Assembly: GCF_023217965.1 (NCBI RefSeq)
Contig: NZ_JALPSC010000002.1
Coordinates: forward strand, 310,001 to 374,000
Source of the DNA: Prevotella sp. E13-27
Lineage (GTDB): Bacteria > Bacteroidota > Bacteroidia > Bacteroidales > Bacteroidaceae
Length of the DNA stretch: 64,000 nucleotides
Direction: 5' to 3'
Shown: positions 26,006-35,823 of the stretch, one piece after another
How positions within the stretch are numbered: position 1 is the stretch's first letter
Layout: each line of letters starts with the position of its first letter
Translations under genes and position numbers: made by a program
The notes under the pieces: model-generated
Seen by the model: the letters and a program-made list of their open reading frames with translations, nothing else
The model's database searches: none
What the model was told of the DNA's origin: nothing

Positions 26006-27031
26006 ATGACAGCAGAAGACTATCGCAGAGATGCCCTTGAGCAGTATGAACAGGGCAACATGAAGCAATTTCTCGAACTCATCAAGAAGGCTATCGAGGG
26101 TGATGACCTTATGGCAATTGTGGCACTTGGCATCTACTATTATGAGCAGACCGATGAGTTTGGTGAGGCAAAGAAATGGTTAACAAAAGCAATCGAAAAA
26201 TACGACGATGATGATGGTATTCCAGAGAACGAGCGTCAAACGATAGGATTGGCCAACTGTGTCATGGGATTTATCTTGTATAACGAACCTATCAATGACT
26301 TTGGTGAAGAGAGCGTATTGGCAAGCGAGGCAGATGGTCAGCACTTCCCTGCGCGTTATGCCGCATTTTCGCATTTCTGTGCAGCATTGAACCTTGAAAT
26401 CACCAACGGACTCTATGAGATGGGCTATCTTGCCTATGTGGGCTACGATACTCCAGACGGTTCACCTGAAGTGGAATATGCATTGGATTTATGGAAAATA
26501 GGCATGGATGAAGGTGACGAGCGTTGCAAGGAGGCTTTCGACGAACATTGCCATGAAGTTTACGACGACCCTGAATATCTGGAAAACGATGAAGAGGACG
26601 ATGAAGAGAATATAGACGATGAGAAAAACGATGAGGAAAACGATGAGGTAGAGGGTTCTACTGACCCGATGAAATGTATCATCATTGTCAATACCTCCGG
26701 TGAATTTGAAGTCGTTGAGGCTGACGCTTCAGACTGGAGTAGTCTGCCGCCACTTATCAATGCGGAACGCACCGATGACATGCGATGTCAGAAGTTCCGC
26801 GATGTTTCTAAAAAGCTTTGTCTGAAAGGCACATTGCTCGGATTGCTCGACCGCAACGGCTTTCAGAAGGAGGATATAGAACCCAACTGGCACGCCTCGC
26901 AATGGTATGACGGCTATGCCGACCTTATGGGCGACATGATTGTCTGCATGGAGGACAGCAGCTACAATCCTATCAGCTTCGAGAACGAACTGGAGGCCAA
27001 CAGGGTTATTGCTGCTCTCAGGAAGCCCTGA
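26006..27031 (+). CDS. Sel1/TPR-like repeat protein with acidic linker
   Basis: A 341-residue, probably cytoplasmic protein with no signal peptide. The N-terminal 180 residues are helical repeats of Sel1/TPR character (ALEQYEQGNMKQFLELIKKA, ALGIYYYEQTDEFGEAKKWL). Then comes a very acidic linker of Asp/Glu/Asn (about residues 195-220) and a C-terminal alpha/beta domain of about 120 residues beginning MKCIIIVNTSGEFEVVEA. That domain is of a small uncharacterised type. The start at 26006 is chosen because the GTG at 25982 falls inside the mscL terminator. A scaffold or interaction role is likely, but the partner is unknown. Confidence 0.8.
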   Translation: MTAEDYRRDALEQYEQGNMKQFLELIKKAIEGDDLMAIVALGIYYYEQTDEFGEAKKWLTKAIEKYDDDDGIPENERQTIGLANCVMGFILYNEPINDFGEESVLASEADGQHFPARYAAFSHFCAALNLEITNGLYEMGYLAYVGYDTPDGSPEVEYALDLWKIGMDEGDERCKEAFDEHCHEVYDDPEYLENDEEDDEENIDDEKNDEENDEVEGSTDPMKCIIIVNTSGEFEVVEADASDWSSLPPLINAERTDDMRCQKFRDVSKKLCLKGTLLGLLDRNGFQKEDIEPNWHASQWYDGYADLMGDMIVCMEDSSYNPISFENELEANRVIAALRKP

Positions 27032-27054
27032 TAATCATAGAGATAAATCAAGAA

Positions 27055-27090
27055 AGCAGCCGTTTGCAAAAAAAGCGGTTGCTTTTTTTT
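27055..27090 (+). terminator. Terminator after the Sel1-like gene
   Basis: AGCAGCCG pairs with CGGTTGCT (one wobble), followed by a run of T. Confidence 0.75.
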
Positions 27091-27110
27091 CGTATATATA
27101 AAAATATGTG

Positions 27111-27118
27111 TACCTTTG
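27111..27118 (+). promoter_or_regulatory. -7 element for the SulP gene
   Basis: TACCTTTG, 31 bases before the start. Confidence 0.75.
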
Positions 27119-27149
27119 CGCTTCCTTTTTCAATAGGTAGAAAAACAGT

Positions 27150-28829
27150 ATGAAGACATTAGATTTTAAGCCGAAGATGGTTTCGGCTCTAAAGAACTAC
27201 AACAGGCAGACGTTCATGGCTGACCTGATGGCAGGTGTCATCGTGGGTATCGTGGCATTGCCTTTGGCTATTGCCTTCGGTATTGCCAGTGGCGTGTCGC
27301 CAGAGAAGGGTATCATCACAGCCATCGTAGCAGGCTTCGCCATCTCGGCACTGGGCGGAAGTAAGGTGCAGATAGGCGGACCTACAGGCGCTTTCATCGT
27401 CATAGTGGCAGGCATCATCAGCCAGTATGGCATTCAGGGACTAACCATTGCCACTCTTATGGCAGGCGTGTTCCTCATAGGTTTCGGACTGCTGCGACTG
27501 GGCACCATCATCAAGTATATTCCTTATCCTATCATCGTAGGATTCACTAGTGGTATTGCTGTAACCATCTTCACCACGCAAATAAAGGATTTGTTTGGCA
27601 TGCAGATGGGTAATGTGCCTAGCGATTTCATTGAGAAGTGGATTGCCTATTTCCAGAATCTTGGCAATATAGACCCTTGGAGCACACTGGTAGGATTGGT
27701 AAGCGTGGTGATTATTGGCATAACCCCAAAGTTCAGCAAGCGAGTACCTGGCTCATTGGTAGCTATCATTGTAATGACTGTGGCTGTGCTGTTGCTAAAG
27801 CAGTATGCAGGCGTTACATCGATTGAGACTATTGGCGATCGTTTCAGCATCAACTCTCAGCTGCCCGATGCCGTTGTTCCTGAACTTTCATGGGAAGTGA
27901 TCAAGGGACTTGTAGGTCCAGCAATGACCATTGCTATTCTTGGCGCTATTGAGTCGCTGCTCTCGGCAACTGTTGCCGATGGTGTTATTGGTGACCATCA
28001 TAACTCAAACACAGAGCTTATAGGTCAAGGCGTAGCAAATATCGTGTCACCTCTCTTCGGAGGTATTCCTGCTACAGGTGCCATAGCACGTACGATGACC
28101 AACATCAATAATGGTGGTCGCACTCCAATAGCTGGCATCATCCATGCTGTCGTGCTGCTGCTCATCTTCCTGTTCCTCATGCCTCTGGCACAATATATCC
28201 CAATGGCATGTTTGGCTGGTGTGCTTGTCGTAGTGAGCTATGGCATGAGCGGATGGCGATCGTTCCTTGCCTTGACACGTAATCCAAAGAGCGATGTTAC
28301 CGTTCTCCTGCTTACATTCTTCCTTACCATCATCTTCGACCTCACCATTGCTATTGAGGTGGGACTCATCTGCGCTTGTCTGCTCTTCATGCGCCGCATG
28401 TCTGAGACTACCGATGTGAAGGCTGTCTATGACGAGATTGACCTGAATGAGGATGCTGATATGGAGCGTGGCAACCTTGAGCACCTCACCATTCCTCAGG
28501 GTGTTGAGGTCTATGAGATAAATGGCCCTTACTTCTTTGGAGCAGGTAACCGTTTCGAGGATATCATGAGTCGTTATGGAGATCGTCCTAAGGTTCGTAT
28601 CATCCGCATGCGTAAGGTTCCGTTCATTGACTCTACTGGTCTGCATAATCTTGAGAATATGTGTCTGATGAGTCAGAAAGAAGGTATTACCGTAGTCCTC
28701 TCGGGTGTCGTTTCTAAGGTTGAGGAAGTGCTGAAACGCAATCATTTCGACCAGCTGCTTGGTGAAGAGAATATATGTAATCATATTGACCTCGCACTTG
28801 CAAGAGCCAAAGAGATTGTAAGCAAATAA
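27150..28829 (+). CDS. SulP-family anion transporter with STAS domain
   Basis: A 559-residue inner-membrane transporter of the SLC26/SulP family. It has an amphipathic N-terminus, then a 10-14 helix transport domain including MADLMAGVIVGIVALPLAIA and the substrate-binding GGPTGAFIVIVAGI. The cytoplasmic C-terminal STAS domain (residues about 440-555) has PFIDSTGLHNLENM at the switch position. The family carries sulphate, bicarbonate or other anions, usually with Na+ or H+; which one is not readable here. It is monocistronic and meets the metal ATPase gene tail to tail. Confidence 0.93.
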   Translation: MKTLDFKPKMVSALKNYNRQTFMADLMAGVIVGIVALPLAIAFGIASGVSPEKGIITAIVAGFAISALGGSKVQIGGPTGAFIVIVAGIISQYGIQGLTIATLMAGVFLIGFGLLRLGTIIKYIPYPIIVGFTSGIAVTIFTTQIKDLFGMQMGNVPSDFIEKWIAYFQNLGNIDPWSTLVGLVSVVIIGITPKFSKRVPGSLVAIIVMTVAVLLLKQYAGVTSIETIGDRFSINSQLPDAVVPELSWEVIKGLVGPAMTIAILGAIESLLSATVADGVIGDHHNSNTELIGQGVANIVSPLFGGIPATGAIARTMTNINNGGRTPIAGIIHAVVLLLIFLFLMPLAQYIPMACLAGVLVVVSYGMSGWRSFLALTRNPKSDVTVLLLTFFLTIIFDLTIAIEVGLICACLLFMRRMSETTDVKAVYDEIDLNEDADMERGNLEHLTIPQGVEVYEINGPYFFGAGNRFEDIMSRYGDRPKVRIIRMRKVPFIDSTGLHNLENMCLMSQKEGITVVLSGVVSKVEEVLKRNHFDQLLGEENICNHIDLALARAKEIVSK

Positions 28830-28857
28830 TCTTAAGTTTGCATATTGATAATAGCAT

Positions 28858-28887
28858 TGAAGGCTTGACCATGCGGTCAAGCCTTCA
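28858..28887. terminator. Hairpin between convergent SulP and P-type ATPase genes
   Basis: A perfect 13-bp stem (28858-28870 with 28875-28887, loop ATGC) overlaps the ATPase stop codon. It lacks a strong T tail on either strand, so termination is probable but not certain. Confidence 0.55.
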
Positions 28888-30889
28888 GTGTTCTCATTGC
28901 ATTTAATACTGCCAGTACTGTTACGCCTACATCAGCAAAGACAGCCATCCACATTGTTGCCATTCCGAAGGTGGCAAGGATGAGTACCGCAATCTTTATT
29001 CCAATAGCCATACCCACGTTCTGGCGTGCTATTGCCAGCGTGCGTCGTGCAATAGCTATGGCAGTAGCAATCTTCGATGGTTTGTCGTCCATGAGTACCA
29101 CATCGGCAGCTTCTATTGCAGCATCGCTACCCAAAGCGCCCATAGCAATGCCCACATCAGCACGAGCCAATACTGGCGCATCGTTTATGCCATCGCCAAC
29201 GAAGGCGAGGTAGCTGTCGGCAGGTTTCTCTTGTATGAGACGCTCTACATGTGCGACCTTGTCGGCAGGCAGTAACTCGCTGTGCGCCTCAGTCACTCCT
29301 AAATGCTGAGCTACGTCATCGCCCACGGCTTTACGATCGCCTGTGAGCATCACCGTCTTTGCAACGCCAAGTTCTTTCAGTCTGGAGATAGCTTCAGCGC
29401 TGTCTTCCTTAACTTGGTCATTAATGACTATATGACCAGCATACTCTCCGTCGATAGCAACATGGATTATGGTGCCCACATGATGACATTGGTGCCATCG
29501 CGCACCTATGCTGTCCATCATTCGAGTGTTGCCTACACAGACAACTTTGCCCTCTACGCATGCACGGATGCCATGACCGGCAATCTCTTCGACATCTGTA
29601 ACCTTGCATCCATCACTGGCTTCATCGGGAAAGGCTGCTCGTAGCGCAGCACCTATGGGGTTGGTGGAGTAGTGCTCCACATGGGCGGCAAGATGTAACA
29701 GTTGAGAAGCGAGTGGTGACAGACGTGATGTTTCTGTCTTCGGCTCCCCGTTATCGTGCGGGTGAACAGCACTTACGGCGAATACTCCGCGTGTTAGCGT
29801 TCCTGTCTTGTCGAATACGACAGTATGGATTTTGGCCAGCACATCCATGTACTGTGATCCTTTGATAAGTATGCCTTTTTTTGAGGCACCGCCTATGCCG
29901 CCGAAGAATGTAAGGGGCACGCTGATAACAAGTGCACAAGGGCATGATACTACAAGGAACAACAGGGCGCGATAGACCCAAGTGTAGAGTGCTTCGCTAA
30001 ATGATGAATGATAAATGGTAAATGATACCAACGGTGGTACTATTGCTAATGCCAATGCAGCGAACACCACGATTGGGGTATAGATACGGGCAAAGCGAGT
30101 TATGAATGCTTCGCTCTTGGACTTCTGTCCTGTAGCGTTCTCTACAAGATTGAGAATCTTTGATACGGTACTGTCACCAAAGGTCTTTGTCGTTCTTACT
30201 TTTAACAGTCCGCTTGTGTTGACACAGCCCGAAATAACTTCATCGTCAGCCATTACCTCGCGTGGCAGACTCTCGCCGGTCAGTGCCACAGTGTTGAGCG
30301 ACGATTGTCCTTCGATAATGATTCCGTCAAGAGGCACTTTCTCGCCAGGCTTAATAATAATGGTACTGCCAAGAGCCACTTTCTCTGGTGCTACATCGTT
30401 CTGCTCGTTACCGTTCATTACGTGAGCAATGTCTGGACGCAGGTCCATCAGGTGGGCAATGCTGTCGCGACTCTTGCCTTCAGCATAACCTTCAAACAAT
30501 TCTCCAATCTGGAAGAACAGCATTACAAAGACTGCTTCTAAGTATTCTGTCTCAGCGCCAGGCAGAAAACCTATGAAAAGTGCGCCGAGTGTTGCAATTG
30601 ACATGAGGAAATGTTCGTTGAAAGCGTCGCCGTGGAGCAGTCCTTCGCCTCCTTCCTTCAGAGTGTCATGACCTATCAGTAGGTATGGCACAAGATAAAC
30701 AAACAACAACTGCCAATTGTTCAGTTCCAGATAGTTCTCTACTGCCCAAGCTGCTACGAGTAGCACTATAGTCGCCGCAATTATGATTAGCTGACTTTTC
30801 TGATTGTGCTCATGATGATGTTCATGCTCATGATGATGTTCATGACAGCAGCATTCATGTTCATTGTTGTGTTGATGTTCGTGTGACAT
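28877..30889 (-). CDS. Heavy-metal P-type ATPase (P1B-2, zinc/cadmium) with His-rich N-terminus
   Basis: A 670-residue metal exporter. The usual N-terminal metal-binding ferredoxin-like domain is absent. Instead the first 30 residues hold 13 His and three adjacent Cys, a flexible metal-binding tail. Then come the membrane helices, actuator loop TGES, the CPC transport motif (SCPCALV), phosphorylation site DKTGTLT and hinge GDGINDAP. Helix 8 has ADVGVTVLAVLNAMR, whose Asp, with a Lys in GIKIAVLILA of helix 7, marks the Zn/Cd/Pb class. It pumps these ions out of the cytoplasm. It has its own promoter (30922-30929), overlapped by a palindromic operator and followed by a second one. Confidence 0.95.
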   Translation of the reverse strand: MSHEHQHNNEHECCCHEHHHEHEHHHEHNQKSQLIIIAATIVLLVAAWAVENYLELNNWQLLFVYLVPYLLIGHDTLKEGGEGLLHGDAFNEHFLMSIATLGALFIGFLPGAETEYLEAVFVMLFFQIGELFEGYAEGKSRDSIAHLMDLRPDIAHVMNGNEQNDVAPEKVALGSTIIIKPGEKVPLDGIIIEGQSSLNTVALTGESLPREVMADDEVISGCVNTSGLLKVRTTKTFGDSTVSKILNLVENATGQKSKSEAFITRFARIYTPIVVFAALALAIVPPLVSFTIYHSSFSEALYTWVYRALLFLVVSCPCALVISVPLTFFGGIGGASKKGILIKGSQYMDVLAKIHTVVFDKTGTLTRGVFAVSAVHPHDNGEPKTETSRLSPLASQLLHLAAHVEHYSTNPIGAALRAAFPDEASDGCKVTDVEEIAGHGIRACVEGKVVCVGNTRMMDSIGARWHQCHHVGTIIHVAIDGEYAGHIVINDQVKEDSAEAISRLKELGVAKTVMLTGDRKAVGDDVAQHLGVTEAHSELLPADKVAHVERLIQEKPADSYLAFVGDGINDAPVLARADVGIAMGALGSDAAIEAADVVLMDDKPSKIATAIAIARRTLAIARQNVGMAIGIKIAVLILATFGMATMWMAVFADVGVTVLAVLNAMRTLKA

Positions 30890-30921
30890 TTCTTCTTTTG
30901 CTTTAGTTCTTTATACTGCTG

Positions 30922-30929
30922 CAAAAGTA
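30922..30929 (-). promoter_or_regulatory. -7 element for the metal ATPase gene
   Basis: TACTTTTG on the minus strand; the expected -33 region falls within the first palindrome. Confidence 0.7.
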
Positions 30930-30941
30930 GAACAAAAAGAA

Positions 30942-30994
30942 TGCAACTCAGTTGCAAAAGACTACAAAGTGTGAATCTTTGCAACTGAGTTGCA
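30942..30994. promoter_or_regulatory. Two 15-bp palindromic operators upstream of the metal ATPase gene
   Basis: TGCAACTCAGTTGCA (30942-30956) and TGCAACTGAGTTGCA (30980-30994) are perfect 7-1-7 palindromes with centres 38 bp apart. The first covers the expected -33 region. This arrangement suits a dimeric metal-sensing repressor or activator. No regulator gene is adjacent, so its identity (for example a Fur-family or other metal sensor) is open. Confidence 0.8.
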
Positions 30995-31002
30995 CAAATA
31001 TA

Positions 31003-32649
<1,647 letters not shown>

Positions 32650-32722
32650 GAATATGAATTGTGGTTTAATTGTATGCACTCCAATAAAACGCCGCGAAAT
32701 TACAAATAAAAAACGACACTAC

Positions 32723-32730
32723 CAAAGGTA
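32723..32730 (-). promoter_or_regulatory. -7 element for guaA
   Basis: TACCTTTG on the minus strand, 73 bases upstream of the preferred start. Confidence 0.7.
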
Positions 32731-32777
32731 ATGCCATTTTTTTCATTCATGTATTGTAGTGAAATATGTCCTTGTCA

Positions 32778-33533
32778 TTATTTCCCAACAGCACGCACGC
32801 TCATACCGTAATATCTTGACTCTGATCTCATAACCGTGTTGTCTTTCGATACATAGAAATGACTTTTTGCTAAGTCTGAACTGTAGCTATCAACTGACGA
32901 TGACCAATAGAACCCTACTTCTCCTTTGCTGTATTCCTTCTCACCGCAATAACCTGAGGCGGGAAGGAAAATTGAATTGCCGTTGAGTTTGCTCTTAAAG
33001 ATGGCGCCTTTTACACCATTTCCAACAATCCATCTCAGTGTAGTGTTGTCAAGAAGTTCCTTTATATTAGCTGATGTTGGCATACAATAGTTGTTGTTGC
33101 TTGCGTAGGCTGCATCATCATCTAAGTCGAGTTCTGTCTTGTTATCTGGAGTTGTGCCTGAAGCCAAATATCGGCTGTCGCTGCAGTATTTCGTAAGTGT
33201 GTATTGAGTTCCATTGCACCATTTGTAATTCGACCATGTGAATTTTTTGTTAGCTTTATCTCCTTCTGTTTCCCCCCAGGCAAAATATTTGCCGTAGCCT
33301 TCAGGATTATTAGCACCAATGTTGCAACAACACCATTTTTTGCCGCTGGGAAGTCCAAGATCTATCAAGTGTGGATGATTTCCGTCAGGGCAGACGTTCA
33401 GCGATTCGGATTCGACGGTCGGATCATTGTTAGTAACATCATCCTTGTCATCACTGCTACATGCGATAAAGCCGTTAGTTAACGAGAACATGGCTATCAT
33501 GCTCATTACTTTTGAAAAAGACATTTTCTTCAT
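32778..33533 (-). CDS. Lipoprotein with Fibrobacter major-paralogue (FISUMP) type domain
   Basis: A 251-residue exported lipoprotein: signal peptide, lipobox ending NGFIAC, then an acidic spacer. The mature domain has HLIDLGLPSGKKWCCCNIGA, YGKYFAWGET and YCMPTSANIKELL, and ends FYWSSS...SVRAVGK. This is the FISUMP type of domain, with a C-type-lectin-like set of conserved Trp, Gly and Ser positions, found in many copies on Bacteroidetes and Fibrobacter surfaces. Function is unknown; adhesion or carbohydrate binding is often supposed. Its leader, starting about 280 bases upstream, carries a large nested hairpin (33624-33741). Confidence 0.85.
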   Translation of the reverse strand: MKKMSFSKVMSMIAMFSLTNGFIACSSDDKDDVTNNDPTVESESLNVCPDGNHPHLIDLGLPSGKKWCCCNIGANNPEGYGKYFAWGETEGDKANKKFTWSNYKWCNGTQYTLTKYCSDSRYLASGTTPDNKTELDLDDDAAYASNNNYCMPTSANIKELLDNTTLRWIVGNGVKGAIFKSKLNGNSIFLPASGYCGEKEYSKGEVGFYWSSSVDSYSSDLAKSHFYVSKDNTVMRSESRYYGMSVRAVGK

Positions 33534-33623
33534 AGTTTTAAATCTTTAATATATCATTTTGTTTGGTTGTACCTTCTTTTCGAAAACATACAAAAAGAAA
33601 ACGTGAGCAATTACTTCGCTTAC

Positions 33624-33741
33624 GTTCTTGAGGTATCGCCAAACACCTAACCCACTTATACGAGTAAAAGCCCACGCCAAAGGCGTGAGCATCTCAACTT
33701 TTACTCTTGTGGGTTCTTTTAAATTGGCGATTTTCAAGAAC
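33624..33741. other. Nested inverted repeat, possible structured leader RNA or small mobile element
   Basis: Five paired segments are nested around one centre. From outside in they are GTTCTTG/CAAGAAC (33624-33630, 33735-33741), ATCGCCAA/TTGGCGAT (33635, 33724), AACCCAC/GTGGGTT (33649, 33709), GAGTAAAAG/CTTTTACTC (33662, 33698) and CACGCC/GGCGTG (33673, 33682). The 359-base gap here holds no gene. A TATATTTG element at 33820-33827 would transcribe it as the leader of the FISUMP lipoprotein gene. It could also be a MITE or an independent RNA. Confidence 0.7.
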
Positions 33742-33819
33742 AAGAATTAAAGCGGACGCTTCTTAGTTAATATGTCTTTCTTTTTTCGTTATGTCATATT
33801 GTCAATGTTTATAATGCTG

Positions 33820-33827
33820 CAAATATA
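33820..33827 (-). promoter_or_regulatory. -7 element upstream of the nested hairpin
   Basis: TATATTTG on the minus strand. Confidence 0.55.
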
Positions 33828-33892
33828 GCGTTTTTTTTATTTGTGTCCAAATATCTGTATAAAAAAATGTTCCTCAAATTACAATCAGCTTT

Positions 33893-34630
33893 TTATAAAG
33901 CCTGTATGAACTGTTCCGCTTCTGACAGCGTGTCAATTTTTCCGACATCCATTAGTCGGAGGTCTTTCATCTCTTTGCCCATGAAGGCGCATTGGTGACA
34001 GTACTTCAGATAGAAGTCTATGATGCCGAAACGCACGGGCATCTCTTGAAACAATGGAAATACATGTGGCGAGATGATGTGTATGCCAGAGAATGCCAAC
34101 TGTTTCAGTTCCGATGGATTGAGGGCAGGGTAAGGACTGCGTATCTCGCCTGTCTCAATGTTCGTCCATCCGTCGAGAATCATCTCTTCATCGAAGAGCA
34201 GGTAACGCTTTGTCTTACGCCAACTGACCATCAGCAATGCATCGACATTAAACTGCTGAGCCTCGTCGTAAATTGCTGTAAGGTCTATGTTACTCAGTAT
34301 ATCGACATTATGAATGAGAATGGGACTCTGAGAATCGAAAAGCGGCAAGGCCTTCTTGATGCCTCCACCTGTCTCCAGTAGCATCTCTGTTTCGTCACTT
34401 ATGCGTATGTCTATATCGAAATTGTTGTTTGCTTTCAGGTAGTCAACTATTTGCTGTGCAAAGTGATGCACGTTGATGACTATGCGCTCGAATCCTGCAG
34501 TCTTTAGCTTTTGTATAACATGCCACAGCAAGGGCTGTCCTCCTACAGGTACCAATGCCTTTGGCATAGTGTCTGTGAGCGGCTTCAGACGAGTGCCAAG
34601 CCCAGCTGCAAAAATCATTGCCTGCTTCAT
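33893..34630 (-). CDS. Nucleotidyltransferase, MurU-like
   Basis: A 245-residue sugar-1-phosphate nucleotidyltransferase. Its N-terminal signature is AAGLGTRLKPLTDTMPKALVPVGGQP, with GGG in LETGGGIKKAL and the metal-binding Asp in HNVDILSN. The size and LLWHVIQKL/HHFAQQIVDYL segments resemble MurU, which makes UDP-MurNAc from MurNAc-1-phosphate in peptidoglycan recycling. An AmgK-like kinase domain occurs at 6845-8392, which supports this pathway. Other NDP-sugar roles are possible. The start codon overlaps the stop of a 28-codon upstream frame (ATGA), so translation is likely coupled. Confidence 0.85.
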   Translation of the reverse strand: MKQAMIFAAGLGTRLKPLTDTMPKALVPVGGQPLLWHVIQKLKTAGFERIVINVHHFAQQIVDYLKANNNFDIDIRISDETEMLLETGGGIKKALPLFDSQSPILIHNVDILSNIDLTAIYDEAQQFNVDALLMVSWRKTKRYLLFDEEMILDGWTNIETGEIRSPYPALNPSELKQLAFSGIHIISPHVFPLFQEMPVRFGIIDFYLKYCHQCAFMGKEMKDLRLMDVGKIDTLSEAEQFIQAL

Positions 34631-34713
34631 TCGTTACTCTTTTTGCGGTAGATAATAATGCCGAGTATCACAAGGATGATTACGGCAGCGATTTCAAGCC
34701 ATTGATTATTCAT
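34627..34713 (-). CDS. 28-residue single-helix membrane peptide
   Basis: A short frame begins with ATG at 34713, encodes NNQWLE, then a 15-residue hydrophobic helix (IAAVIILVILGIIIY) and a basic end (RKKSNE). Its TGA overlaps the ATG of the MurU-like gene by 4 bases. It lies about 22 bases downstream of the predicted transcript start from the TACCTTTG at 34742-34749, so it would be the first gene on that mRNA. The helix followed by Arg-Lys-Lys suggests an inner-membrane peptide with a cytoplasmic C-terminus. It may anchor or regulate the nucleotidyltransferase, or serve only to couple translation. No family recognised. Confidence 0.65.
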   Translation of the reverse strand: MNNQWLEIAAVIILVILGIIIYRKKSNE

Positions 34714-34740
34714 AAGCGTAGCTATGTTAGGTTTTGCCTT

Positions 34741-34886
34741 GCAAAGGTACGATTAAGTGAGCACAAAACAAAGAAATACTTTCTTTTTTTGTCGAATGTT
34801 AGTACTTTCGACGAAGTCAAAGGTATAAATAAGTGAGCGAAATTGCAAATTTCTTTGGCTTTTTGCTTGGTTAATCGTACCTTTGC
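34741..34886. promoter_or_regulatory. Mirror-image divergent promoters
   Basis: GCAAAGGTACGATTAA (34741-34756) and TTAATCGTACCTTTGC (34871-34886) are exact inverse copies. Each contains a TACCTTTG -7 element facing outward, leftward to the small peptide/MurU-like pair and rightward to the AEC permease. Similarity continues inward for about 20 more bases. Confidence 0.7.
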
Positions 34887-34890
34887 ACCC

Positions 34891-35823
34891 ATGTTTGTAG
34901 TAATGATGACACTTTTTGCCATAGTAGTAGTGGGCTATTTGGCTGGAAAACTGGAATATATGGGCGGCAGCTTTGATAAGCGACTGTCGAAACTTGTTAT
35001 TGATATTACTTGTCCTGCATTGATTCTTTCTTCTGCAATGACAGGCGACCTGCCAGACCGCAGGCTGATTCTTCCTTTACTGCTTATCAGCACCATAACA
35101 TATATAATACTTGCAGTTGTGGCAATATTCTTGCCTCGCTACATAACGAAGAAAAAGACTGACGAAGGAGTCATAGGCTTTGCACTGATGTTTGGCAATG
35201 TTGGCTTCATGGGCTATCCTGTTGTAGCTTCCATCTTCGGCCACGAAGCAATATTCTATGCCGCTGTACTCAATGTTGTCAACACCTTTGCCGTTTTCAC
35301 TATTGGTACTATGCTTGTTGTTGGCGACAATGGCGAGTCGCTACAGACGGAAGAGCACCGCTCGCGCTTTCAGAAGAAGGTCCTTTACAGCACTCCTATG
35401 CTTGCAGCCTATATCACTATGCTTATCGTAGCGTTGGGAATAGATAATATTCCGTCAGCTATCAGTCAGCCATTGACTATGATTGGCAACATCACAGTGC
35501 CTGCTGCCCTGCTCATCATTGGTTCGTCTATGTCGAACCTTCCGCTGCGTGCATTGTTGGGCAATGCCACTGTTTTTATTACATCACTCCTGCGTTTAGC
35601 AATTCTTCCTGTAGGCATTCACTATTTGTTCGTGGAATTAGGCTGGTTCTCTCCTTTGGTAGTGAACATAAACACGTTAGTAATTGCAATGCCTGTGGCA
35701 ACCTATGGAACTATCCTCTGTTTGCGTCACGGCAAAGACACATCGCTTATCACGGAGGTGACGTTCGTTACTACCATTCTCTCCATGATAACAATACCAT
35801 TGCTGGTGACGCTGTTGTTTTAG
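34891..35823 (+). CDS. AEC-family permease
   Basis: A 310-residue inner-membrane protein of the auxin efflux carrier family, with about ten hydrophobic helices in two five-helix halves (FAIVVVGYLAGKLEYMGG at the start; GNVGFMGYPVVASIFG in the first crossover; MPVATYGTILCLRHGKD in the second). Bacterial members export or take up organic acids such as malate; the substrate here is unknown. The -7 element at 34878-34885 ends only five bases before the ATG at 34891, so the mRNA would be nearly leaderless. The true start may instead be the ATG at 34903 or 34906. Convergent and directly adjacent to the pectate lyase gene. Confidence 0.87.
   Translation: MFVVMMTLFAIVVVGYLAGKLEYMGGSFDKRLSKLVIDITCPALILSSAMTGDLPDRRLILPLLLISTITYIILAVVAIFLPRYITKKKTDEGVIGFALMFGNVGFMGYPVVASIFGHEAIFYAAVLNVVNTFAVFTIGTMLVVGDNGESLQTEEHRSRFQKKVLYSTPMLAAYITMLIVALGIDNIPSAISQPLTMIGNITVPAALLIIGSSMSNLPLRALLGNATVFITSLLRLAILPVGIHYLFVELGWFSPLVVNINTLVIAMPVATYGTILCLRHGKDTSLITEVTFVTTILSMITIPLLVTLLF

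Noticed and set aside
28047..28880. 277-codon minus-strand frame antisense to SulP
   Set aside because: Fully inside the SulP gene, whose domains are certain; no independent signal.
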